Notes under the pieces: model-generated
What the model saw: the letters and a program-made list of their open reading frames with translations, nothing else
Told to the model about the DNA's origin: nothing
Database searches by the model: none
Shown: positions 8,777 through 18,183 of the stretch, in pieces
Layout of the letters: every line of letters begins with the position of its first letter
Numbering within the stretch: position 1 is the stretch's first letter
DNA from: a virus
IMG/VR virus record: IMGVR_UViG_3300028377_000004
Span: 1-64,000 of that record
Length of the DNA stretch: 64,000 nt
Reading direction: 5' to 3' (one strand)
Made by a program: the position numbers and the translations under genes

Positions 8777-11700
8777 ATGCCATCTAAAAAAGACCCAAAT
8801 ATCCTAGCTTCCGGAACGGGAAGAGCAGGTAAAAAATCTGTAGGTGCAGATGCTCTGACTTTCACTCCTGAGTCTGGAATATCTCCTGATGAATTTTTAA
8901 ATTCGCTAGTAGTGAGTACTATCGATTCGGATACCGTTAATGTTACAACGGTCAATGCAGATACTATTGATACGGATCACATAGAGGCACAAACGGGAAC
9001 GTTTACTACCTACGTAGCTACAAACGTGATTCAACCTGAGACGGGAACTTCTGTATCCGTTGATGGGGATTTTAGTGCTACTAATATCTCCACTGAAGGA
9101 GAACTAGGGGTCCTCAATATTGTCCGAGCCGATGGGGACTCTGCCAGCGATATTACAATTGTAGCTAATATTTCCCTAGAGGATACTCAATTTGGGATAT
9201 ACCGAGATATTGATGCAGGGAATATTACCGCTATCGACGGCACAATATCTACAGACACTCTTGGAGCTACTAGCCAAACAGAAATTACGTTAGACAATGA
9301 TTTAGTAGGGGCTACTGGTTCAGATTTCGAGGGATATTCTTTTTCCAAAACTGCACAACGATTTCGCAATCTAACAGAGGCTTTTAATATCCTATCTGAA
9401 GGGGAAGCGGGAATTGTCGAAACCTATGATGCTACTAAGGAATTAGGAGACTCTAATTTTGAACTGTTTGAAACTGGAGAAGACTGGGGTCAAGCAGGGT
9501 ATGATGGGCACCTTATCTACACCGTCAATTCCGAAGGAGAAGCACAAGCGCGTAGTAGGGAAGATGGTACTGTAGTCCAGACTTTTACTTTACAAAATTC
9601 TTTTGTAGACGGCGCTTCATTGAGAGCATCTTCTAATGGGGATAAAGTAATTTTTGCTTATTCACATAATGCTGCGTCTGACTATGGTATTGAAGTCTAT
9701 GATATCGAAACAGGAAATTTTCTATTTCCTTTAACTACGGAATCCGAAGTTTTTGATATCGCAATGAACCACGAAGCTGCTTTTATCATAAAAAGTTCTG
9801 GTGGAGCTAATAGACACCTTGTAAAATATTCATTAGCCACGGGGAATTTAGACTGGGCTTCTGACGCTAGCTCAAGCCAAGGCTTTGAAAGCGTTGCAGT
9901 AAAAAGTACTACGGTCATAGCCACTTCTCCTACCGAAATGAAGATTTTTTCCTACGAAGATGGTGGTTCTTTTACTGGAACCCTAAGTAGAGAGTATTTC
10001 CTAGACTACGAGGGAATTTTAGATTCCTTTTTTGACGATTCTTATTTCTATCTATCTCTAGAAAATTCTGAAAATCGTTACGAAACTATCGTATACGAAA
10101 TTCCTGAAGTAGAGCAAAATACTCCTGGTATTTATGGGGACAGTAGTCTTCAAGGAATGCGAAAGTTGTGGGAGAAGATATCAGATGTTCCAACGCAAAT
10201 AACATCCGATCATAGAAATTTCTATATATTGGAAGGAGTCGAAGTAACTTCTTTCAACAAAAAATCATTTAAGAAAAAAGAATCTTTTGAGATTGATAAC
10301 ACTGCGAACTTAACAATAAATCAATTTCAAGCAGACGGACAAAGTTTGATTGTTGGTGGACAATATACAGTTCCATCCGCAGGCTCATTCTTCCTGAATT
10401 TGTATCTAGATCTTGATCCCTCTCTTTTCTTAAAGGTAGATCCTGTATCTACCCGAGAAAGGATCTATTATCATCGCTTGATCCCTTTTTCAGAGGAAAA
10501 GTATAGGGAACCCACTGTAAGGAAATTTAGGAATCTAACAAAAGCTTATGATGACATGGTTATAGGGGAGACTGGACTGGTTGAAACCCATCAAAATGAA
10601 AGAGAATTTGGGTATCTGAAATGGAGGAGAAATGCAGCGGGATCCAGTAGTAATCCTACGAATGCTACCGCAAGTGATGGTCGTTACCTATATATACTAA
10701 GTTCCGCAGGTGTTGCAAAAGCCATTGATAGGGAAACTGGAGAAGATGTCCATACTTATACCTTTACTAATACGTTCGATGATACAGCCTCTTTTCATAT
10801 TGCTACCAATGGAAAATATGTAGCTTTCTCTTTTAATGATATTATTGAAATTTTTGAAGTGGATTCTCCAGACGCCCCTGTAATAGATTTCCAAGATCCC
10901 CTCGGGTTGGAAATGAATTCCCTATGGATGAACCATGATGCGGTTTTCAGGCAACAAGATGGATCAGTGACTAACGGAGTTCGTAAGATCCCTCTAGATG
11001 GAAGTTCAGCTTCCGCTGAACCAGCACCCGGGTCCCTTTCAGTAACAGGATACGGTAAATATCTCATAGAAAGTTTTGAAGATGGTTCAGAATTGGGAAT
11101 GAGACTGAGAGATGCTGAAACTTTAGATCTTATTGGTTCCGAAATCACGGTTACTGAAAGGGATAGTGGAATTACAGACCTAAAGACAGATGGCTCCTAT
11201 ATCTATGTGGCACAGGATTCTTCAGGCATTGGCGGTATAGCGGTATATCCTCTCACTAGAGATGGTCTTGAAAATTCATTTAGAGCTTGGTCTTCTATAA
11301 CGGGAGAAGACAATACAAGAATCGCAGTTGATCATAGGTTTATTTACATAGCAGACGATTCTTTAACCCTTAGAGTTTATGACAAAGAAACTCTAGAACT
11401 AGTAAATACTATTGATATTTCCGTAGAACAGCCTGATGCTACGGGAATTGTAGGTCTGATTGCAGATGGTGATTCGGTTTTCGTGTCCGTTAGTACCGCT
11501 GGAAATAGTTTTGAGACGACCGCACGATATCACATGGATCAGGATCCTACTTTGTTTATGAAGGTGGATCCTTCACATCCTAGAGGAAAACTATTCTATC
11601 ATCATTTGATCCCTACAGAAAATAAAGTCCCAACCCGTTTTCTTAACTACGAGGCTGATTCTTTTACGGGAACAACTGCTACTCTAAATGATCTAACGGT

Positions 11701-12163
11701 AGGGAGCATAACTTCCAATGTCGTAACTGCTTCTAATACCCCCTTGGCCATGGTATCCTTTACCATAGATCTTAGTCTTGGGACTGAGCATGTAACTGAG
11801 GTGCTTAATAATAATGGTTTTGATATTAGCACTACTTCTACTGCAACCCAATTCGGAGATAACACCTGGGCTTTGGACATTCCTTTGAATACTAATCTAA
11901 TACCTCAGGGAATTCAAGATGAATTAAATAATAATACCGGTGCTGTTGATAATATTCATCTCCAACTTAATAAAAGGCAGGTAAGTGCTGACCTGGTGAG
12001 TTGTCAAGTTTTCACAAATCTAGGTAATAGTTTATTTGAAAGTATAAGAGTTACCTTTGCGGGTCTAAAAACAGACGGCACTACCGTAACACTTGGAGAA
12101 CCCAATAATTTGGTGCATCAAGTAGACCTCGCCTTTTATTACCAATATATACACGTATTTTGA
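8777..12163 (+). CDS. Tail fibre-like protein with two tandem beta-propeller-like repeats
   Basis: 1128 residues. Residues about 38-100 are a run of short T/V/D repeats (VVSTIDSDTVNVTTVNADTIDTD), as in fibre shafts. Two homologous segments of about 385 residues follow. Each starts with F-R-N-L-T-[EK]-A (near 195 and 583), has an E-G/E-T-G-[IL]-V-E-T segment, many YDxETG-type blades as in PQQ/WD propellers, and ends with D-P-[ST]-L-F-[LM]-K-V-D-P then Y/F-Y-H-[RH]-L-I-P (near 564 and 940). The last 190 residues are a separate beta-rich tip. It is likely a trimeric fibre with propeller heads; what it binds is unknown. Confidence 0.65.
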   Translation: MPSKKDPNILASGTGRAGKKSVGADALTFTPESGISPDEFLNSLVVSTIDSDTVNVTTVNADTIDTDHIEAQTGTFTTYVATNVIQPETGTSVSVDGDFSATNISTEGELGVLNIVRADGDSASDITIVANISLEDTQFGIYRDIDAGNITAIDGTISTDTLGATSQTEITLDNDLVGATGSDFEGYSFSKTAQRFRNLTEAFNILSEGEAGIVETYDATKELGDSNFELFETGEDWGQAGYDGHLIYTVNSEGEAQARSREDGTVVQTFTLQNSFVDGASLRASSNGDKVIFAYSHNAASDYGIEVYDIETGNFLFPLTTESEVFDIAMNHEAAFIIKSSGGANRHLVKYSLATGNLDWASDASSSQGFESVAVKSTTVIATSPTEMKIFSYEDGGSFTGTLSREYFLDYEGILDSFFDDSYFYLSLENSENRYETIVYEIPEVEQNTPGIYGDSSLQGMRKLWEKISDVPTQITSDHRNFYILEGVEVTSFNKKSFKKKESFEIDNTANLTINQFQADGQSLIVGGQYTVPSAGSFFLNLYLDLDPSLFLKVDPVSTRERIYYHRLIPFSEEKYREPTVRKFRNLTKAYDDMVIGETGLVETHQNEREFGYLKWRRNAAGSSSNPTNATASDGRYLYILSSAGVAKAIDRETGEDVHTYTFTNTFDDTASFHIATNGKYVAFSFNDIIEIFEVDSPDAPVIDFQDPLGLEMNSLWMNHDAVFRQQDGSVTNGVRKIPLDGSSASAEPAPGSLSVTGYGKYLIESFEDGSELGMRLRDAETLDLIGSEITVTERDSGITDLKTDGSYIYVAQDSSGIGGIAVYPLTRDGLENSFRAWSSITGEDNTRIAVDHRFIYIADDSLTLRVYDKETLELVNTIDISVEQPDATGIVGLIADGDSVFVSVSTAGNSFETTARYHMDQDPTLFMKVDPSHPRGKLFYHHLIPTENKVPTRFLNYEADSFTGTTATLNDLTVGSITSNVVTASNTPLAMVSFTIDLSLGTEHVTEVLNNNGFDISTTSTATQFGDNTWALDIPLNTNLIPQGIQDELNNNTGAVDNIHLQLNKRQVSADLVSCQVFTNLGNSLFESIRVTFAGLKTDGTTVTLGEPNNLVHQVDLAFYYQYIHVF

Positions 12164-12170
12164 GCTAATT

Positions 12171-12842
12171 ATGTATTACTTATCTGAAATGAAATCTCCA
12201 GGCGCAGTCAAAGCCTCTTATAAATCCCTAGAAGGAATTCCTATCAACGGCTTTGTTGTGACCTTCGTCCCTCCCTCTGTTTCTATTGATCCACAGAATT
12301 TCAGAAGATCTGAGGACGATGATCTAAATGATATCAATCATCCTGGTGTTCTAACCAGAGATGCTGTCCTTTATCAAAAATATGAGGGCTTGAAAACACA
12401 GAATCCTTTTTTCGATAATGTATATTATACAAAATTAGAGGATCAGTCTGAATTCATATCTGGAGGAGGCTTTTTAGTTCCGTCAGGATTTGGTTTAGGG
12501 AAATACCAATATTGGATGACGGGTGGAAACTCTCTATATACTGAATCAGTGAGCTTGTTAGAAGGGGATCCCCTAGTTCCCACAGACCATGATACTTTTC
12601 TTTTGCACTGGGATTTATACGCTATAGAAAAAGTAGTGGAAGGAAACACAGTAGAACTTCGTTATTCAGAGGTACTTCCTACTGATATTTCTTTTGGAAT
12701 TTATAATGAAGAAAATACCTTTGAAGAAACCCCTTTTATGAAAGTAAAATCATTAGATACTCCAGATGATAATCTCTCTCTTATTTTTTCTAATGGGACT
12801 TCTAATAAGATTTACCTGGGCGGTTTCGGCATTTTTTACTGA
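12171..12842 (+). CDS. Uncharacterised protein of the virion gene run
   Basis: 223 residues, starting 7 bases after the preceding fibre-like gene and 49 bases before the next large virion gene, so it is probably cotranscribed with them. The sequence is rich in aromatic residues and short beta-like segments (YQYWMTGGNSLYTESVSLLEG). There is no signal peptide, membrane segment or known catalytic motif. Position alone suggests a virion component or assembly factor, for example a fibre cap. I do not recognise the family. Confidence 0.55.
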   Translation: MYYLSEMKSPGAVKASYKSLEGIPINGFVVTFVPPSVSIDPQNFRRSEDDDLNDINHPGVLTRDAVLYQKYEGLKTQNPFFDNVYYTKLEDQSEFISGGGFLVPSGFGLGKYQYWMTGGNSLYTESVSLLEGDPLVPTDHDTFLLHWDLYAIEKVVEGNTVELRYSEVLPTDISFGIYNEENTFEETPFMKVKSLDTPDDNLSLIFSNGTSNKIYLGGFGIFY

Positions 12843-12891
12843 TCCCTCTAGTTTCTTTCGACTTTGATATAACAACGGGAAACCAACTATT

Positions 12892-15800
12892 ATGAGTAAT
12901 ATTTACGGACCAGGTGTAGGGCGAAACCTCTCATCCAAAGACAAACAGTACAAGAATGTAGTTTTTCAGCCGGGGAAGCCTCCTGTTTCTGAGGAGTTCA
13001 ACCTTCTTACCGAGGCAATGGATGAAGCTCGAAAAGAGATCATTAGGACCAGTACGCCTTCTGGATGGATTTCCAACCTTTTTGATTCCAAAAAAGACTA
13101 TAGCTTAGACCCTCAAGGCTCCAATATGTTTTGGCTTGGAAAAGAAACAGAGGTCTCTTATGCTCTAGTCAATGGATGGGTAGTTCCGGTGGCAGGAACT
13201 CTGTCAAACGATCTTAGAAATGCAATTACGTTACCGCCACCTTCTTCTAACCCACAGACACATTTTGTTTTCCTTGAAGTGTGGAAAGCGCAGCTTAGTC
13301 CTGATGGTACAGTAAATAAACCTGCGGAAGATCAAATCTACAGGTATGGGAACGTCGAATATGGAGGCATGAACCTTACCAATCAAATTCCTGATACTCG
13401 TTATAAAGAAGAGACTTCGGAACGAGTTCAGTTGCAATATCGGATCAGAGTTCAGGAAAGTCCTACGCCGGACACACATCCCTTTGGTTTTGGTCCGGGC
13501 ATAAGATCACAGGGTCCTTTGATTGCTCCCATTTCTACTAGTGATCCCGATTTTCAATACCAGAATATGGGAGATGAATTAGGAGATTCTGGTCTGTGGA
13601 GAGCGGGGGTTCCTAATGAAGTATCTGAAAACGGAATGAGTGTTGATGCTTTCAGTCCTATGAATACTGTAGATGGTTATGTCTATGCCTTGCCTATCTG
13701 CATGGTATTTCAAAGAGGGTCTTCTCTCTGGTCTATTACGAACCAGGGAGGAGCTTTCAACAGAAATCCCGATGCTGTAGATAGAGAGGATGCGCAGGTC
13801 CTACCTACTATCACACTAACAGCCGATATCGAGAAAGATCAAGAAATTTTTGATGTGAATACTTCTCAGGGCGCTACCACATTCCCTGCGGAAGAAGGTC
13901 GTATCAAAATTGGAAATGAGATCATTAAATATCAGAGTTGGATTGGATCAACCCTTGACGCCACAAGTGGACGTGGGTTGGCAGGAACACATGCTACCAA
14001 GCATCTGGCAGGCGCAAAGGTTCATCACGTCTCAGGGAACCCGCTAGGGCTATTCAGTGATGAAATAGTAGAAGATGATGTACATGATCTTAGACATGTA
14101 GTTTCTCCTTCCAGTTTTCCCTATGATGCGATGCTCAAGCATAACTTCATGCGTCTTGCAAAAGGCGAATTGAAAACGCAATGGAAAGCCGGGGAAGGTA
14201 GCACCAAAGGACTTCGACAATTTCAAGTGGATCATTTCTCTGATAGTACGCCGACTCCAACGTCGGCTCTCCAAGGGGATGCTCCAGACGGGTTCAGAAA
14301 AGTATTCTCAGATGCTTCTGTCCTCCAGCCTCAAAACCTGTTGGTTGTAAAGAAGAGGGCAACTACTGTCTCCTCTGCGGATTATACGTTTAATGTATCT
14401 ACTTCGGATGTTTATAGGAATCCAGTAAACCCAAAGAACTGGGAAACTGGGGATAGCATCCGTATCCCTCTTGACTCTCTCCGAAATACTTTCAAGACAG
14501 TAAATAGAGAGAAAGTACGTTTTGTTCATCCTCTGGAGTATAAAGATTCCAGTCACAGTCCTGTTAGAACTTGGTTTGGAGACCAAACTATTTCGGATCT
14601 AGAAGAAGGTCCTGAAGGCGAGATGATTGTCCTAGGTTCGCGACCCGAAGGAATAACATCTGGATTAATTGATGGTACTACTTCTACTATTACTTATGAT
14701 GCCACAAATCCTTATATCACGATCGAAGATGTATCTTCAAATCCAGTAGACTTTAGTTCCGTAGTTGCATCTTTGGTAGAACAAGAAGCCTATATCATTC
14801 TGGAACCTACGGGAACAACCGCATCAGTGCCTCCATATAAAGGAGCTTTCAAGATCGTAGGGGATGATGGAGGTCAAGGACTAGAATTAGAATTACCAAA
14901 TGGAGAAGTTCCTAACTTTGGAGATGACTCCTATACTGGAAACTGGCATATTCGTTTGAGAAAATGTACAGAGGAAGACGAAGAACTTTATATGGTTCTT
15001 GCGATGCCTTCTGGAGAACTTGCACCTGCTGAATTTGTAGAGGAAAAGAACCTATTTATGGCATTTGATGTATTATATCATCCTAATCAGGGAATGGGTC
15101 GGGTCCCCGAAATTCCTCTTTTTGCGAGACTGGAAAGAGATTCGGGAGAGCCTTATGTCAGACCTTCTGGTTTTGAAAACAGGGCAGCATCTTCACTGGA
15201 TAGGGGTGGAGGTCCACGAGACTATCCTGTAGTACCAATGGAGTCTTATCCATCTGCTAGGTCTGAAACAAGGATCCGAAATAATCAGGATGTTCAGACA
15301 TCAGCGGAAGACACATGGTCCGAAGCCTATATAGATAGGGGATCAAAAACTGTTATCTTTCAACCAATGCAAAGGGCCGATATTGAAATTAACATAGGAT
15401 TTAACCCTTCTGAACCCGACTACTCCGGAGGACCGGGATCCGACCTTGACCTTGATTTCATATTAGGAAATGATAACCCTTGTTATTTCCTCCCCAAAGA
15501 GGTGCTACCTCCTGCGGGAAGAATAGATATCCCTTTCCAGCCTTATACGTTAACTTCTGAGGATGTTCCTTTTGGATTAAATGCTATTCTGACTGCGGTG
15601 GATGCAGAAGGTACTCTTTACAATGAGAACATCATCCATAACCGAGTGCTAGGGATCTATGACTCGCAAGAGTTGGGCGCTGCGGACTATGATACCTATA
15701 TCGACGCAGTTGATTTAGATATCGGGGAAAGTGCCCTAGGATGTAGGCTTTATGATGAAGGCGGTGTCAGAGGGATTGAATTGCCTCCTCATTTTGGAAT

Positions 15801-17346
15801 CGCACGTTTGATGGGAGCCTACTTGGTAAACGACTATGACGGATCCCAATTTACTGCCGCATCTAATTACACACAACTAAGAGGCGCTTTCACAGGAACT
15901 AATGTTCTGCGAAAAGACCATGTAGGAAGGTCCCTGATCATAACAGAGGATAACACTTTTGTAGTTCCCGAGCAAGTTCTAGACACAGAATTAATTGGAA
16001 CTGATTTAGCCTCTGCGAGAATTGTATTGGAATTTGCAACCTTCATGTTTAATGACTGGAAAGCAGATCGGGTTCAGGTTCATGTCCATAATATAGGAGC
16101 TAGTGATACCAATATCAGCTTGCTTATGAATGGTCCTTGCAACGCCAACGATACTTTCATGGCGGTATCTAGTAGAGTCCCTTATCAGGGTAATATGTCT
16201 GGTACTATGGGACCCGGTTTCATGGACTACCGACCAAAAAGACAGGTAGACCAAGTTCTGGATATTACCAATGCTCGTGAACCACTAGACCAAAGAGACG
16301 CTGAGATGCGAAATCCAGTGGCTGTAGAGATCTTAGCTACTATGCCTTTTGTTACTACCTTAGGAACAGGAAGAATTTCTGGATCTTTTAAAGATGGATC
16401 TTATACCGATGTCGGCTATCTCTCTCAGAAAGGATTTCCTGATAATGTAGTAGGTCCAAGGGTCGCTGAGACAAGAACGTTGGTAGGAGAGAGTGACCCC
16501 CGACAAAGACCAGATGTACTTACCGGCCTTACGGAACGACTTCCTACAGGTCTTTTAGCAAGTGACCACCTATTTGCTGGAGAACCTTTCTTTGGAGACC
16601 AGAGGTCTTTTTGGGTAGAAGGTGGAACTGACTTAGAAGGATTTCATAACGAAAACAAAGGAGGACAGCTTCTCAATAAAAATTTTGGGGAAGGAAGCGT
16701 TATTCTTAGTGATGGTACAAATGGAGGAAGCGCTACCAGTATGGATTATCAAGCTGATGGAGATCTCTACCGTACTTATCGTGGAGGTGTCTTGACTGTA
16801 GCTTCTGGAAAACAGAAAGGTGGACCTTTTGTCACAAGTGGTCCTAGACTCTATAAAGAGTTTCCTCAACTAAGAAGCTTTGAGGCTGAATACAGCAGTC
16901 AAGTAGCCCAGTTGACTCAGGGCGATATTACCAGTCAAGAATTTACGGATAATGTTCAAGAGTTGCAAGCTAAATACCAGAAAAGACTTCAGGTTCACGG
17001 TGCAGCTCTCTTTGGAATTGCAATGTTGGTTAGAACTCGTAAAGAGGAAACTGACACTACCGTATTCAGTTATGGAGATGAGCTTCAAATGCTGGTGGCC
17101 ACCGGAGCTTCTTTCGGAGTTGATGCTACCCTTAACCAACTGGAAGGTGAAGACCCTTCTCGCGAAGTTCTGGACTTGCTTATTCAAATGCATCCCACTG
17201 GATTTGGAGAAGGATATTGTGCTGCGGATAAATTTCGACTGGAAGGTAGACCCCTCCAGAAAGAGAGTAAAGCAGATAATACCGTTGGTATGGATCATCT
17301 GTATCGAGGGGCTGACCCCGCAGAAGATCCGGATCATAACTGTTAA
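12892..17346 (+). CDS. Very large virion structural protein
   Basis: 1484 residues, the largest product in the window. The N-terminal 430 residues are homologous to the protein at 6247-8763 (YKNVVFQPGKPPVSEEFNLL, PSGWI, EVWKAQL, RVQLQYRIRV, NTVDGYVYALPICMVF, DEIVEDDVHDLRHVV). An insertion near 300-375 carries FPAEEGRIKIGNEIIKYQSW and GRGLAGTHATKH, a small beta domain found in phage fibre proteins. The C-terminal half is unique; near 1365-1395 a Gln/Glu-rich helix (QLTQGDITSQEFTDNVQELQ) may be a coiled coil. It is probably a tail appendage or baseplate fibre. Confidence 0.68.
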   Translation: MSNIYGPGVGRNLSSKDKQYKNVVFQPGKPPVSEEFNLLTEAMDEARKEIIRTSTPSGWISNLFDSKKDYSLDPQGSNMFWLGKETEVSYALVNGWVVPVAGTLSNDLRNAITLPPPSSNPQTHFVFLEVWKAQLSPDGTVNKPAEDQIYRYGNVEYGGMNLTNQIPDTRYKEETSERVQLQYRIRVQESPTPDTHPFGFGPGIRSQGPLIAPISTSDPDFQYQNMGDELGDSGLWRAGVPNEVSENGMSVDAFSPMNTVDGYVYALPICMVFQRGSSLWSITNQGGAFNRNPDAVDREDAQVLPTITLTADIEKDQEIFDVNTSQGATTFPAEEGRIKIGNEIIKYQSWIGSTLDATSGRGLAGTHATKHLAGAKVHHVSGNPLGLFSDEIVEDDVHDLRHVVSPSSFPYDAMLKHNFMRLAKGELKTQWKAGEGSTKGLRQFQVDHFSDSTPTPTSALQGDAPDGFRKVFSDASVLQPQNLLVVKKRATTVSSADYTFNVSTSDVYRNPVNPKNWETGDSIRIPLDSLRNTFKTVNREKVRFVHPLEYKDSSHSPVRTWFGDQTISDLEEGPEGEMIVLGSRPEGITSGLIDGTTSTITYDATNPYITIEDVSSNPVDFSSVVASLVEQEAYIILEPTGTTASVPPYKGAFKIVGDDGGQGLELELPNGEVPNFGDDSYTGNWHIRLRKCTEEDEELYMVLAMPSGELAPAEFVEEKNLFMAFDVLYHPNQGMGRVPEIPLFARLERDSGEPYVRPSGFENRAASSLDRGGGPRDYPVVPMESYPSARSETRIRNNQDVQTSAEDTWSEAYIDRGSKTVIFQPMQRADIEINIGFNPSEPDYSGGPGSDLDLDFILGNDNPCYFLPKEVLPPAGRIDIPFQPYTLTSEDVPFGLNAILTAVDAEGTLYNENIIHNRVLGIYDSQELGAADYDTYIDAVDLDIGESALGCRLYDEGGVRGIELPPHFGIARLMGAYLVNDYDGSQFTAASNYTQLRGAFTGTNVLRKDHVGRSLIITEDNTFVVPEQVLDTELIGTDLASARIVLEFATFMFNDWKADRVQVHVHNIGASDTNISLLMNGPCNANDTFMAVSSRVPYQGNMSGTMGPGFMDYRPKRQVDQVLDITNAREPLDQRDAEMRNPVAVEILATMPFVTTLGTGRISGSFKDGSYTDVGYLSQKGFPDNVVGPRVAETRTLVGESDPRQRPDVLTGLTERLPTGLLASDHLFAGEPFFGDQRSFWVEGGTDLEGFHNENKGGQLLNKNFGEGSVILSDGTNGGSATSMDYQADGDLYRTYRGGVLTVASGKQKGGPFVTSGPRLYKEFPQLRSFEAEYSSQVAQLTQGDITSQEFTDNVQELQAKYQKRLQVHGAALFGIAMLVRTRKEETDTTVFSYGDELQMLVATGASFGVDATLNQLEGEDPSREVLDLLIQMHPTGFGEGYCAADKFRLEGRPLQKESKADNTVGMDHLYRGADPAEDPDHNC

Positions 17347-17382
17347 TTAAGAATACCATTACATTGCTGGAGATAAATCACT

Positions 17383-18105
17383 ATGGCACACAATAAAGCC
17401 CTGTCTCTTTTTTCAGAAGACAGTGTACTACAGACTCTTCTAAGAGGGGGATCGACCTATACTACTCCATACGTTTTGGACGTTTCCGATGTTCAGGATG
17501 AGACTTCCTATTCGTTTTGGGTCAACTCCACTGAGATCGAATTTACCTCATTAGTAGGAGCTACCAAAGAAAGTATTCTCCTAGGACTAAAAGCTGTAGT
17601 GGACGGAACCGCATTGGATGTAACAGCCACCCTCTTTGAAGACGAGGAAGAGATTGCTGCCAGTGATGCCTCCAAACGTCTCAAAATCGTTCAGGATAGT
17701 CTGGTAGCACCCTTTGTCCTGTCTTCTGTCTCGGCTAATCTGGGGGCTACTCAGCCCGTGTACATAGCTCTTTATAACCAAGAACCCGATGAGTCTCTAC
17801 TGGAACTCACGGCCAAAGATGGATATCACAGAGTCAAAGGAACCTGGGATGCTCCAACCGATGTTACTGCCTTAGACGATGATGGCGTTACCACCATCGT
17901 AGTTGGTACTGAAATCAAGCTCGCAGCCGATGTTCAATTTGGTCCGGCGGGAGAAGAGTGGGGGTCAATAACCCACTACGGAGTCTATGATCAATTGGAA
18001 GGTGGAAACTTATTAGCAGAAGGCCCAATAAGTGTTCCTAAAAACGTACTGGAAAACGACTATTATCTTTTCAGGGATGGCGATTTGATCATCAGGCTAA
18101 AATAA
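17383..18105 (+). CDS. Putative tail fibre/tip protein, last gene of the left virion run
   Basis: 240 residues, starting 36 bases after the preceding virion gene. The C-terminal half contains EEWGSITHYGVYDQLEGGNLLAEGPISVPKNV followed by DLIIRL at the end. This matches a small domain (G-x-I-x-H-[FY]-G-[IV]-[FY]-D-x-x-x-G-G-N-L-L) seen in many phage proteins annotated as tail fibre or minor structural. The bidirectional terminator at 18129-18170 follows directly, so this gene closes the left late transcript. No enzymatic motif is seen. Confidence 0.6.
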   Translation: MAHNKALSLFSEDSVLQTLLRGGSTYTTPYVLDVSDVQDETSYSFWVNSTEIEFTSLVGATKESILLGLKAVVDGTALDVTATLFEDEEEIAASDASKRLKIVQDSLVAPFVLSSVSANLGATQPVYIALYNQEPDESLLELTAKDGYHRVKGTWDAPTDVTALDDDGVTTIVVGTEIKLAADVQFGPAGEEWGSITHYGVYDQLEGGNLLAEGPISVPKNVLENDYYLFRDGDLIIRLK

Positions 18106-18128
18106 AAAAAGAACATAGTTGACTGAAC

Positions 18129-18170
18129 AAAAAAGAGAGATGCCTAGTAATAAGGACATCTCTCTTTTTT
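18129..18170. terminator. Bidirectional rho-independent terminator
   Basis: A 14-bp perfect stem (AAAAAAGAGAGATG with CATCTCTCTTTTTT) encloses a loop of 14 bases. A-runs on one arm and T-runs on the other make it work on both strands. It sits between the convergent genes ending at 18105 (+) and 18184 (-). Confidence 0.85.
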
Positions 18171-18183
18171 GCTTAATTGGAAG

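Noticed and set aside
16952-17350. 132-residue + frame inside the large virion gene
   Set aside because: It lies almost entirely within the 1484-residue gene in another frame and has no features of its own.
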